NCBI GenBank assembly: GCA_002455255.1
Contig: DKKL01000042.1
Span: 451-17,974, forward strand
DNA: 17,524 bases
Source: Candidatus Tepidiaquacellales bacterium UBA6667
GTDB taxonomy: Bacteria; Bacteroidota; Ignavibacteria; Tepidaquicellales; Tepidaquicellaceae
Reading direction: 5' to 3'
The translations under genes and the position numbers were made by a program. Positions 8,060-15,775 of this stretch are shown here, one piece after another (position 1 is the stretch's first letter; the number at the start of each line of letters is the position of its first letter). The notes below the pieces were generated by a model that worked only from the letters and a program-made list of their open reading frames with translations, searched no databases and was not told where the DNA came from.

Positions 8060-8902
8060 TTGAGACAACCAAAAAAGACACAAAAAGCTCCTAAGGCATA
8101 TCAAAATGATAAATTCCTTCATTCACCATCAGGGAGAATAATGCGGATATTGAGCGAATATATAGAACCCCATGAAAGATTTAGAAATTACAAAATTAAT
8201 CATACAATGGTTATTTTTGGCTCAGCAAGAATTAAATCGAGAGCAGAAGTAAAAGAAAGATTATCTGAATTAAACAAAAAAATCAAAACAAGCAACGGAA
8301 AAGAAAAAGAAACACTTGAAAAAGAAATTTTAAGAAGTGAAACAGATTATGAACTTTCTAAATATTACGAAGATACTGTAGAGCTTGCATATTTATTAAC
8401 AGATTGGGCGAAAAATTTACCAAAACCAAATAAATTTGTTGTTTGCTCAGGTGGTGGACCCGGGATTATGGAAGCTGCAAATAAAGGTGCGGCAAAAGCA
8501 AAAGGTTTATCAATGGGTTTGAATATTTCACTTCCATTTGAGCAGTATCCTAATCCATATATCTCTCCGGAATTAAATTTTGAATTTCATTATTTTTTTA
8601 TGAGAAAGTTTTGGTTCGCATATCTTTCAAAAGCGTTAATAGTTATGCCGGGTGGATTTGGAACTTTAGATGAATTATTTGAAATTTTAACTTTGGTGCA
8701 AACTATGAAACTTAAAAAGAAAATGAGTATTGTAGTATATGGCACAAAATTTTGGAATCAGATAATAGATTTTGATAATTTACTTAAATACGGAGTTATA
8801 TCTCCGGAAGATATGGATTTAATGTTTTTTGCTGATACTCCCCAACAGGCATTTGAGTATCTCACTAAGGAATTAACCGCAAACTACGTAATAAAAAAAT
8901 AA
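8060..8902 (+). CDS. LOG-family (TIGR00730) nucleotide 5'-monophosphate phosphoribohydrolase-like protein
   Basis: A 280-residue protein of the LOG/'lysine decarboxylase-like' Rossmann family. Characterised members hydrolyse the N-glycosidic bond of nucleoside monophosphates, including cytokinin ribotides. Motifs are FGSAR (53-57), GGGPGIMEAAN (131-141), the MRK pair (181-183) and MPGGFGTLDE (196-205), which matches the PGGxGTxxE signature. Start choice: an in-frame TAA lies at 8048-8050, and the only usual start before conserved sequence is TTG at 8060. The first ATG inside (residue 28) would cut off a segment (KAYQNDKFLHSP) that I recall as conserved in this subfamily. A TTG start without a clear Shine-Dalgarno is therefore favoured but not certain. 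It is followed by yicC after one base, suggesting co-translation. Confidence 0.88.
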   Translation: MRQPKKTQKAPKAYQNDKFLHSPSGRIMRILSEYIEPHERFRNYKINHTMVIFGSARIKSRAEVKERLSELNKKIKTSNGKEKETLEKEILRSETDYELSKYYEDTVELAYLLTDWAKNLPKPNKFVVCSGGGPGIMEAANKGAAKAKGLSMGLNISLPFEQYPNPYISPELNFEFHYFFMRKFWFAYLSKALIVMPGGFGTLDELFEILTLVQTMKLKKKMSIVVYGTKFWNQIIDFDNLLKYGVISPEDMDLMFFADTPQQAFEYLTKELTANYVIKK

Positions 8903-8903
8903 T

Positions 8904-9785
8904 ATGATACTAAGCATGACAGGTTACGGAAAAGCAGAAGGTAAGTTCAATACTTCAGTTTATTCCATAGAAATAAGATCAGTAAACAACAGATTTCTTG
9001 AATTGTTTTTTAAATACCCCAAATACTTATCTTCAAAAGATTTTGAACTTAAAGAAATTATTAAGAAAAAAATCACTCGGGGAAAACTTAACATTTCATT
9101 ATCAATTTCTGCAGAAAGCGAAAATGATCCTCATTTGAAAATGAATGTTGATTCTGTAAATAATTATTTCCAGTTTTTGAAAAATCTTAAAAAAACTTTA
9201 GGATTAAAAGAAAAAATTAAATTAGAACACATATTACATTTTACTGATATAATGGGAATAGAAGAAGAATATGTTATAGGCGATGAAGAATTTGAATTTA
9301 TAAAAAATCTTTTAAATGAAGCACTTGATGATATACTTAATATGAAAAGAAAGGAAGGAGATTATCTTAGAAATGATTTTTTTAAAAGATTAGATTATCT
9401 TTCAGATGAAAGTACGAAAATAATATCCATTTCAAAAAATAACATTGAAGATGAACGCGAAAAACTTTTAAAAAAAGTTTTGACATTATTAAATGATAAT
9501 ACATTAATAAATGAGAAAAGACTTGAAATGGAAATAACAATGCTTGCTGATAAACTTGATATAACAGAAGAATGTACCAGACTTGATTCTCATATTAAAT
9601 ATTTCAAAGAATATTCTGATTCAGATGAACTTGCAGGGAGGCGTTTAAACTTTCTTTTGCAGGAAATGAACAGAGAAATAAATACTATGGGTTCTAAATC
9701 ACTTGATGCTGAAATATCTCAGAAAATTTCAGTTATGAAAGAAGAACTTGAAAAAATCAGAGAACAGATACAGAATATTGAATAA
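8904..9785 (+). CDS. yicC: YicC family endoribonuclease
   Basis: 293 residues, the normal length for the YicC/YloC family. It starts with the hallmark MTGYGKAEG (from residue 5) and SVNNRFLEL, and has the C-terminal (DUF1732) signatures DITEECTRLDSHI (219-231) and GRRLNFLLQEMNREINT (245-261), followed by a short coiled-coil tail. E. coli YicC and its B. subtilis relative are reported as RNA endonucleases affecting small-RNA or mRNA stability. The location before gmk and rpoZ is the standard order. The start ATG at 8904 lies one base after the LOG stop; a second in-frame ATG at residue 5 is closer to the start of the conserved motif and cannot be ruled out. Confidence 0.93.
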   Translation: MILSMTGYGKAEGKFNTSVYSIEIRSVNNRFLELFFKYPKYLSSKDFELKEIIKKKITRGKLNISLSISAESENDPHLKMNVDSVNNYFQFLKNLKKTLGLKEKIKLEHILHFTDIMGIEEEYVIGDEEFEFIKNLLNEALDDILNMKRKEGDYLRNDFFKRLDYLSDESTKIISISKNNIEDEREKLLKKVLTLLNDNTLINEKRLEMEITMLADKLDITEECTRLDSHIKYFKEYSDSDELAGRRLNFLLQEMNREINTMGSKSLDAEISQKISVMKEELEKIREQIQNIE

Positions 9786-9800
9786 CAAAATTTTTAATAA

Positions 9801-10355
9801 ATGCTTATTGTAATTTCTGCTCCTTCTGGGGCAGGTAAAACCACAATTGTTAAAGAGATTTTAAAAAAATATCCGGACTTGAATTTTTCAATTTCTGCAA
9901 CTACGAGAAAAAAAAGAGAAAATGAGATTGAAGGTAAAGACTATTATTTTTTAAGTAATTCTGAATTTGAAAATAAAATTAAGAATGATGAATTGATAGA
10001 ATTTGAAAAATTATACAACAATTGTTACTATGGGACTTTAAAATCTGTAGTAGATGAAAATCTAAACTCCGGAAAACATTTAATTTTTGATATTGATGTT
10101 AACGGAGCATTGAATCTTAAAAAGATTTATAAAGAAAAAGCGATTACAATATTTATTAAACCGCCGGATTTAGATACATTAAAATTACGATTGCAAAAAA
10201 GAGATACCGAATCAGATTCTCAAATCGAAGAAAGATTGAAACGGGTAGATATGGAAATGTCAAAAGCAAAGGATTTTGATTTTGTTGTTTTAAATGATGA
10301 ACTAAGATCTGCAATAAATAATGTATCTGATATTATAAATAAAGAAATAGTTTAA
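9801..10355 (+). CDS. gmk: Guanylate kinase
   Basis: A 184-residue cytosolic kinase that phosphorylates GMP to GDP using ATP. The P-loop APSGAGKTT spans residues 7-15. It is followed by the GMP-binding SATTRKKRENEIEGKDYYFLS (split here as SATTRKKR, then EGKDYYF), the YGT segment and the IDVNGA loop. Bacterial Gmk proteins usually have 185-210 residues, so this is at the short end, but all functional motifs are present. It starts 15 nt after yicC. A 138-nt gap to rpoZ follows. Confidence 0.96.
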   Translation: MLIVISAPSGAGKTTIVKEILKKYPDLNFSISATTRKKRENEIEGKDYYFLSNSEFENKIKNDELIEFEKLYNNCYYGTLKSVVDENLNSGKHLIFDIDVNGALNLKKIYKEKAITIFIKPPDLDTLKLRLQKRDTESDSQIEERLKRVDMEMSKAKDFDFVVLNDELRSAINNVSDIINKEIV

Positions 10356-10441
10356 ATCCGTTATTTATATACTTAATAGTTAAAAAGCTAAAAAACCTAA
10401 ATAAACAAGCATTTTTGGTTTAAAATTTCAATTTTATTACA

Positions 10442-10470
10442 TTGAAAAAATAACATATTTAAGTTAATTT
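10442..10470 (+). promoter_or_regulatory. Possible promoter upstream of rpoZ
   Basis: TTGAAA (10442-10447) is followed 17 nt later by TAATTT (10465-10470), which continues as TAATTTTA and resembles the Bacteroidota -7 element TAnnTTTG with a TTG at about -33. It lies in the only long gap (10356-10493) of the yicC-gmk-rpoZ group. In such AT-rich DNA matches like this occur by chance, so this is a weak call. Confidence 0.25.
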
Positions 10471-10493
10471 TAAACAAATTAAAGGAATTTATT

Positions 10494-10781
10494 ATGTCAA
10501 TGAAAACATTAGATCTTGATAATTTTGAAAGTCATGCTTCAAATATTTATGAAGGGGTAGCTGTTGTTTCAAAAAGATCAAGACAAATTAACGATGAAAT
10601 TAAAATGGAGCAAAACCAGAGACTTGAGCCAATTATAGCAAAAGAAACTGAGGATGATACCATAATGAATCAAGATAAAATGAATATCTCTTTGGAATTT
10701 GAAAAAAGAAATAAACCAACAATTCAATCCATCAGTGAATATATGACAGATGAATTGAAATTCAGATACAGAGACGAATAA
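10494..10781 (+). CDS. rpoZ: RNA polymerase omega subunit (Rpb6-like)
   Basis: A 95-residue protein with the omega/Rpb6 core: NIYEGVAVVSKRSRQINDEI (17-36) and a C-terminal KPTIQSISEYMTDELKFRY segment, which resembles the Bacteroidota form of omega. Omega helps assemble and stabilise the beta' subunit and can bind (p)ppGpp in some bacteria. The gene sits between gmk and coaBC, the usual place in many bacteria. The start ATG at 10494 has AAAGGA upstream, a weak Shine-Dalgarno, while the next ATG (two codons in) is poorly placed. Its transcript ends at the hairpin about 28 nt downstream. Confidence 0.92.
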   Translation: MSMKTLDLDNFESHASNIYEGVAVVSKRSRQINDEIKMEQNQRLEPIIAKETEDDTIMNQDKMNISLEFEKRNKPTIQSISEYMTDELKFRYRDE

Positions 10782-10808
10782 AATAATTATCAACTCTTTT
10801 TATAAAAG

Positions 10809-10831
10809 AAGGGGCATATGCCCCTTTTTTT
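10809..10831 (+). terminator. Rho-independent terminator after rpoZ
   Basis: AAGGGGC (10809-10815), an ATAT loop and GCCCCTT (10820-10826) run into a T tract to 10831. The core GGGGCATATGCCCC is a perfect palindrome. The GGGGC/GCCCC arms are the same as in the terminator at 5036-5061. Its placement implies that coaBC is either read through from upstream or has its own promoter in 10832-10881, where I see no convincing one. Confidence 0.88.
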
Positions 10832-10881
10832 ATTTCACAAAATAATTTAATTTCATATTTTTACTTTTTATAAATTAAAGG

Positions 10882-12105
10882 ATGGCAAAAAGAAAAATTT
10901 TAATTGGAGTTACTGGTGGCATTGCCGCCTATAAAATTCCTTTCTTAGTCAGAGAATTTATAAAAGCAGACTGTGAGGTCAAAATTATTATGACTCCTGC
11001 CGCAATCAACTTTGTAACTCCATATACGCTTTCCGTATTATCAAAAAACGAAGTATTAATAGATTTTTTCCCTGATGCAAAATCGGAAAATGATGATAAA
11101 AACAATATTGTAGAAGTTAATTCTAAAACCTGGCATGTAAATTTAGGACTTTGGGCAGATATTTTTTTAATTGCTCCTGCAACCTGCAATACAATCAGCA
11201 AAGTTGTCAATGGCATATCTGATAATTTACTTTTAACCACAATTTTATCTGCAAGATGCCCCATCATTTTTTCTCCGGCTATGGATGATGATATGTTTAA
11301 AAATATTGTTATTCAAGAAAATATGAAAAAACTTGAGACGCTTGGATATAAAGTGATACCACCGGAAGAAGGTGAACTTGCAAGCGGATTATACGGACAA
11401 GGAAGAATGCCGGAACCGGATAAACTTTTTAAGTTAACAATTGAATATCTAAATGAGTTAAAAGATTTAAATGGAAAAAAAGTTTTAGTTACTGCCGGTC
11501 CTACAAGGGAATTTATTGACCCAGTAAGGTTTATATCCAATCCTTCTTCAGGCAAAATGGGTTTTGAAGTTGCAATTGCCGCATTTGAAAGAGGGGCTGA
11601 TGTAACTTTGATTTCAGGACCTGTAAATTTATCTGCTCCTAAGGAAATTAATTTGTTAAAAGTGATAACTACAAATGAAATGTTTGAATCTGTTATGAAT
11701 AATCTTGATGATAAAGATTATGTTATAATGACAGCTGCCGTAGAGGATATAACTCCGGCAAATTCATCTAAATCAAAACTGAAAAAAGAATCTTTTAAAA
11801 ATAAATTCACAATTGATTTTGAAAATACGATAGATATTCTGGAATATATCGGTAAAAATAAAAAAAACTTTAAATTAGCAGGTTTTGCTCTTGAAACGGA
11901 TAATGGTGAAGAGAATGCAAGAAAGAAACTTGAAAAGAAAAATCTTGATTTTATCGTATTAAATAATCCTAACGATAAAGATGCGGGATTTGGAACGGAT
12001 ACGAATAAAGTGAAATTCATTGATAAAGATAATATCGAAAATATACCTATGAAATCAAAAAGAGAAATAGCGGATTTAATCCTGGATAAATTAATAAAAC
12101 TCTAA
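10882..12105 (+). CDS. coaBC: Bifunctional phosphopantothenoylcysteine decarboxylase / phosphopantothenate-cysteine ligase
   Basis: A 407-residue fusion enzyme making two consecutive steps of coenzyme A synthesis. The CoaC flavoprotein half (about 1-185) shows GVTGGIAAYK (9-18), the catalytic-type His85 in WHVNLGLWAD, APATCNTISK and SPAMDDDM. The CoaB half (about 195-407) shows VTAGPTREFIDPVRFISN (203-220) with PSSGKMG, TAAVEDITP (284-292), the lysine cluster SKSKLKK (296-302) and LAGFALETD. At the place of E. coli Cys158, in the loop LACG...GxGRM, this protein has LASG (Ser169) before YGQGRMPEP. An in-frame TAA lies just upstream (10876-10878), so the ATG at 10882 is the only plausible start; AAAGG abuts it directly. 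It is followed by the glycosylase gene after 5 nt. Confidence 0.95.
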   Translation: MAKRKILIGVTGGIAAYKIPFLVREFIKADCEVKIIMTPAAINFVTPYTLSVLSKNEVLIDFFPDAKSENDDKNNIVEVNSKTWHVNLGLWADIFLIAPATCNTISKVVNGISDNLLLTTILSARCPIIFSPAMDDDMFKNIVIQENMKKLETLGYKVIPPEEGELASGLYGQGRMPEPDKLFKLTIEYLNELKDLNGKKVLVTAGPTREFIDPVRFISNPSSGKMGFEVAIAAFERGADVTLISGPVNLSAPKEINLLKVITTNEMFESVMNNLDDKDYVIMTAAVEDITPANSSKSKLKKESFKNKFTIDFENTIDILEYIGKNKKNFKLAGFALETDNGEENARKKLEKKNLDFIVLNNPNDKDAGFGTDTNKVKFIDKDNIENIPMKSKREIADLILDKLIKL

Positions 12106-12110
12106 TAAGA

Positions 12111-12890
12111 ATGAATGATATTGCTGATAAAATTATAAATAAATTACAATCATTAAAAAATTTAAATTTAAAAATTTATACATCTGAAATTAAATCCTAT
12201 AACGAATTCCTCAATTCAAAATTTGATTTAAGCATACCGGATTTACAAGAATTAAAAATAGAAAATGCTGATGAAAATGTCATCAAAGAGACTGTGAAAG
12301 AATATATGAATAAAGATAAATGGATGAGTGCTAATAGTCTTGATGAATTAAAGGAAATGATTTGTAATTGTAAAAAATGTGATCTTTGGAAAACCAGAAC
12401 TAATTTTGTTTTTGGTTCAGGGAATAAAAATGCTGACTTGGTTATTGTAGGTGAAGCACCGGGGGCGGAAGAAGATAAACAAGGATTGCCGTTTGTTGGC
12501 AGAGCCGGAAAATTATTAACTCAGATTCTTGAATCAATAAATTTCAAAAGAGAAGAAGTTTTCATTTGTAATGTATTGAAATCAAGACCGCCGGAAAACA
12601 GAAATCCATCGCCGGAAGAAATCAAACAATGCGAACCGTATTTAGTGAAACAATTAGAACTGATTAAACCAAAAATGTTGTTATGTTTAGGAACATTCGC
12701 TGCTCAGACACTATTGCAAACTAAAGAAGCATTGGGTAAATTAAGAGGAAAATTTCATACTTATAAAAATATTCCATTATTAGTAACATATCATCCTGCT
12801 GCACTTTTAAGAAACCCAAATTGGAAAAAACCTACTTGGGATGATGTGCAACTTTTAAGAAAAGAATTTGATAAACTTGTAAGCAGATAA
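12111..12890 (+). CDS. Uracil-DNA glycosylase, type 4-like (Fe-S)
   Basis: 259 residues. The catalytic domain (about 85-259) has motif GEAPGAEED (114-122), LPFVGRAGKLL, NVLKSRPPENRNP (154-166) and YHPAALLRNP (227-236) with His228. Four cysteines are spaced like the 4Fe-4S ligands of type 4 glycosylases: C87-x2-C90, C174 and C192 (x17). Such enzymes remove uracil from DNA to start base excision repair. Residues 1-80 are an extra lysine- and acid-rich N-terminal part with no motif I recognise; relatives often carry an N-terminal extension of this size. The gene sits between coaBC (5-nt gap) and dnaB (1-nt gap), so it is likely in one operon with both. Confidence 0.9.
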   Translation: MNDIADKIINKLQSLKNLNLKIYTSEIKSYNEFLNSKFDLSIPDLQELKIENADENVIKETVKEYMNKDKWMSANSLDELKEMICNCKKCDLWKTRTNFVFGSGNKNADLVIVGEAPGAEEDKQGLPFVGRAGKLLTQILESINFKREEVFICNVLKSRPPENRNPSPEEIKQCEPYLVKQLELIKPKMLLCLGTFAAQTLLQTKEALGKLRGKFHTYKNIPLLVTYHPAALLRNPNWKKPTWDDVQLLRKEFDKLVSR

Positions 12891-12891
12891 C

Positions 12892-14358
12892 ATGGCAAAA
12901 AAAAACATAAAAAAAACTGTTGACTATTTAACAGATCAGACAGACAGCGAGTTTAGAGAAAGTTTCAACGAATCAGCACCTAATGCGTTAGAATTAGAAA
13001 ACAGATTACTTGGTTCTCTATTTCTCGATGAAGAAATTTTTGGTGAAGTTTGTCAAATACTGGAATCAAGACATTTTTTCAGCAAGAAAAACAGAATTAT
13101 TTTCCAGGCTATGCTTAGTCTTGATTCAAGAAAAGAACCTATTGATATCAGTACTGTAAAAGAAGAAATTAAAAAACTCGGACAGGGAAGTGATGTTGAT
13201 GCGGAATATTTAATTAATATAACCGAATCCACCGTAACGTCGGCAAATTCCTTAAAATATGCTCAGGTAATTCTGGAAAAATTTTTATTAAGAAATTTAA
13301 TTCACACAGCATCTGAAATTGTAACTAAATGTCTTGACCCAACTGTAAATACATATACTGTTCTTGATGAGGCTGATAAAGATTTTCTTGATATATCAGC
13401 TACGTTAAATAAGAAAAAAATAATAAGTGTTAAAGATGAATTAAATACTATCTTGGGAGAGCTTGCTGACAGAAGGGCACATAAACAAGTAACAGGAGTT
13501 CCCACAGGATATGACAGACTCGATGATATTCTTGGAGGTTTTCAGAAATCTGAGTTAATTATTATCGCCGGAAGACCTTCTCACGGAAAAACTGCGTTGT
13601 CAATAAATATTGCCCGAAATGCTGCAGTTAAAGGGAAAAAGAAAATTGCGATTTTTTCTCTTGAGATGAGTTTTAAAGAATTAATGTATAGAATGCTTTC
13701 ATCAGAAGCGAGAGTTAATGGTCAAAAACTAAAACTTGGAAAATCTTCAACTGAAGAATGGAGTGCAGTGCAGTCAACTTTCAGAAATCTGGAAACTGAT
13801 TTGTTTATAGATGATACATCTTTAATGTCGATTACTGATATCAGAGCAAAAGCAAGAAGACTCAAAAAGGAACACTCAATAGATATGCTGGTAGTTGATT
13901 ATTTGCAATTAGTGAGAGGACCTTCAGATGTAGAACGACGCGAACTTGAAGTTGGGTATGTTTCACGAGGATTAAAAGCCCTTGCAAAAGAATTGGAAAT
14001 CCCTGTTGTGGCATGTGCTCAGCTTAACCGTTCAATTGAACAAAGAGGAAAAGAAAAAACTCCTCAGCTTTCAGATTTAAGAGAATCAGGTTCAATCGAG
14101 CAAGATGCGGATGTTGTTATATTTGTGAACAGACCATATATGAATCTCATTGGTCAGCTTGAAAAAGGGACTGAAGAATATTTCAAAAAACTTCATCAGG
14201 CGGATATCATTGTCGGAAAAAATAGAAATGGACCGGTGGACGATATGAGATTAATTTTTATTCCGGAATATGCAAGATTTGAAAATATGAATAAAGAATT
14301 CCCGATTACTGAAATTCAAAATGCTGTAACTGATATTAAAGAGGATAAACCTTTTTAG
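12892..14358 (+). CDS. dnaB: Replicative DNA helicase DnaB
   Basis: A 488-residue RecA-fold hexameric helicase that unwinds DNA at the replication fork. The N-terminal domain begins at APNALELENRLLGSLFLDEE (29-48). The helicase domain has VPTGYDRLDDILGGF, Walker A GRPSHGKT (227-234), SLEMSFKELMYRM, Walker B MLVVDYLQL (332-340, D336), ACAQLNRSIEQR and SDLRESGSIEQDAD. There is no intein: the P-loop and Walker B regions are continuous. Length is usual (450-500). It starts one base after the glycosylase stop. Its last 23 nt overlap the minus-strand acetyltransferase gene (14336-14358), with no hairpin between them. Confidence 0.97.
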   Translation: MAKKNIKKTVDYLTDQTDSEFRESFNESAPNALELENRLLGSLFLDEEIFGEVCQILESRHFFSKKNRIIFQAMLSLDSRKEPIDISTVKEEIKKLGQGSDVDAEYLINITESTVTSANSLKYAQVILEKFLLRNLIHTASEIVTKCLDPTVNTYTVLDEADKDFLDISATLNKKKIISVKDELNTILGELADRRAHKQVTGVPTGYDRLDDILGGFQKSELIIIAGRPSHGKTALSINIARNAAVKGKKKIAIFSLEMSFKELMYRMLSSEARVNGQKLKLGKSSTEEWSAVQSTFRNLETDLFIDDTSLMSITDIRAKARRLKKEHSIDMLVVDYLQLVRGPSDVERRELEVGYVSRGLKALAKELEIPVVACAQLNRSIEQRGKEKTPQLSDLRESGSIEQDADVVIFVNRPYMNLIGQLEKGTEEYFKKLHQADIIVGKNRNGPVDDMRLIFIPEYARFENMNKEFPITEIQNAVTDIKEDKPF

Positions 14359-14809
14359 GCGAAATATTCAATCGATAATAAGTCCAATCTTTCAACGGTT
14401 TTGCACCTAAATTATTGTAAAAATTAATTGCATCTTTATTCCAGTTTAATACGCACCATTCCATTCTTCCGCATTTATTGAGATTTGCAATTTTTATTAA
14501 TCGTTTAAATATTTTTTTTCCGATTCCGTATCTTCTGTATTCATTTGAAATAAAAATATCTTCAAGGTATAATGTTTTCAATCCTTTAAAAGATGAAAAT
14601 GTAAAAAAATAAATCGCATATCCAACAACCTTCTTTTTAACTATTGCAACTAAAACGAAAATCGAAGGGTTCAATTTAAAAGTCTCTTTTAAAAGACGAG
14701 TCTGTGCTTCAATATCAGGAGGTTTAAGTTTTTCAAATTCTGCAAGCTCTATAATTAATTTTATGAGGTCAGATTTTTCCTCAGGTTTTATAGGTCTTAT
14801 TTTTACTTT
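14336..14809 (-). CDS. GNAT N-acetyltransferase (SSAT-like), no standard start for the full-length form
   Basis: The frame reads as a full 157-residue GNAT enzyme transferring acetyl from acetyl-CoA. It runs KVKIRPIKPEEKSD (beta1/alpha1), then VVGYAIYFF, LYLEDIFISNEYRRYGIGKK (acetyl-CoA loop R-R-Y-G-I-G) and WNKDAINFYNNLGAKPL. It most resembles diamine/thialysine acetyltransferases. The coordinates give the open frame: an in-frame TAA (14812-14810) comes immediately before, and ATG GAA precede that TAA (ATG at 14818-14816). Between the TAA and the TTG at 14674 there is no ATG, GTG or TTG in frame; GTA (14806-14804) or ATA (14800-14798) lie where the family normally starts. Starting at TTG 14674 gives 112 residues and loses beta1 and alpha1. 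Either a nonsense change, a sequencing error or a rare start applies. It overlaps dnaB by 23 nt. Confidence 0.7.
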   Translation of the reverse strand, partial: KVKIRPIKPEEKSDLIKLIIELAEFEKLKPPDIEAQTRLLKETFKLNPSIFVLVAIVKKKVVGYAIYFFTFSSFKGLKTLYLEDIFISNEYRRYGIGKKIFKRLIKIANLNKCGRMEWCVLNWNKDAINFYNNLGAKPLKDWTYYRLNISPKKVYPL

Positions 14810-14885
14810 TTATTCCATTTAAAACTAAATTTATAAATGATTTTAAAATAATATATTTAATATCTTTAATAAATTTCATTATTTT

Positions 14886-15761
14886 ATGAAAAAAATAATA
14901 ATCTATTTTGCATTTTGTTCAATTTTCTTATCATTAAGTATCTATTCGGTGTATTCGCTGGAAATTAATGATGACTATGAAGATATGAAATGTAAAAAAA
15001 TACTTGCTAAACTTGATTTAAGTGATGCGAATAAATCAATTTCTGAGTTAATGATAATTACCGGAAGTAATTTTTTGGGAACTGAATATGTCGGAGGTAC
15101 TCTCGACAAGAATACAAATTCAGAAAATCTTGTTGTTTATGTCACCGGGCTCGACTGCGTAACTTTTATAGAAAATGCTTTGGTTATGTCGCGATTATTA
15201 AAGAATGGTAAAACAGATTTTGATTCTTATAAAAAAGAACTAACAAAAATCAGATATAGAAATGGGGTCATAGACGGTTATCCATCACGATTACATTATT
15301 TTACGGATTGGATTTTTGATAATCAACAAAAAGGAATTGTGGAAGATATAACAAAAGAAATAGGCGGAAAACCTTACAATAAAACAATTGATTTTATGAC
15401 AACTCATATAGATTCATATCCACAGTTAAAGAATAATTCTGAGAATGTAAGACAGATGAAAGTTTTTGAAGATTTAATGAATGCAAGAGAAATGTTTTAT
15501 ATTCCAAAAAGTGAAGTTGATAAGTATTATGATAAACTTCAATCCGGAGATATAATTGCGACAACAACAGACATTGGCGGATTAGACGTTACCCACACAG
15601 GATTAATTTATAAAGATGAAAACGGCAACACGCGATTTATGCACGCAAATATAAAAACAAAAGAAGTAATGATAACTAATGAAGAATTGAAAGAATATCT
15701 GATGGGGAATAAAAAACAAACCGGTATAATTGTTGCAAGACCTGTCAATATTGAAAACTGA
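14886..15761 (+). CDS. DUF1460 N-acetylmuramoyl-L-alanine amidase-like protein
   Basis: A 291-residue exported protein. Residues 1 to about 24 are a signal peptide (hydrophobic core IIIYFAFCSIFLSLSIY). The rest fits DUF1460 (PF07313), a papain/NlpC-like fold thought to act on peptidoglycan. Motifs are FLGTEYVGGTLD (63-74), GLDCVTFIENAL with the candidate nucleophile Cys91, RYRNGVIDGYPSRLHYFTDW (123-142), THTGLIYKD with candidate His237, and FMHAN (251-255). It probably trims peptide stems of cell-wall fragments in the periplasm; the exact bond is inference. It is divergent from the acetyltransferase, across an AT-rich gap with no clear promoter. plsY follows after 14 nt, hinting at a shared transcript. 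The stop is TGA. Confidence 0.87.
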   Translation: MKKIIIYFAFCSIFLSLSIYSVYSLEINDDYEDMKCKKILAKLDLSDANKSISELMIITGSNFLGTEYVGGTLDKNTNSENLVVYVTGLDCVTFIENALVMSRLLKNGKTDFDSYKKELTKIRYRNGVIDGYPSRLHYFTDWIFDNQQKGIVEDITKEIGGKPYNKTIDFMTTHIDSYPQLKNNSENVRQMKVFEDLMNAREMFYIPKSEVDKYYDKLQSGDIIATTTDIGGLDVTHTGLIYKDENGNTRFMHANIKTKEVMITNEELKEYLMGNKKQTGIIVARPVNIEN

Positions 15762-15775
15762 AGAAAAGATTTTGA

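Noticed and set aside
10578..12020. Minus-strand open frames opposite rpoZ and coaBC (10578-10793, 10929-11267, 11313-11555, 11718-12020)
   Set aside because: All are antisense to genes with full family motifs; their low-complexity Phe/Ser/Leu-rich products are typical of antisense reading of AT-rich DNA.
14827..14876. AAATTTAT...ATAAATTT inverted repeat between the acetyltransferase and the DUF1460 gene
   Set aside because: It is composed only of A and T in a region almost free of G and C, so chance explains it.
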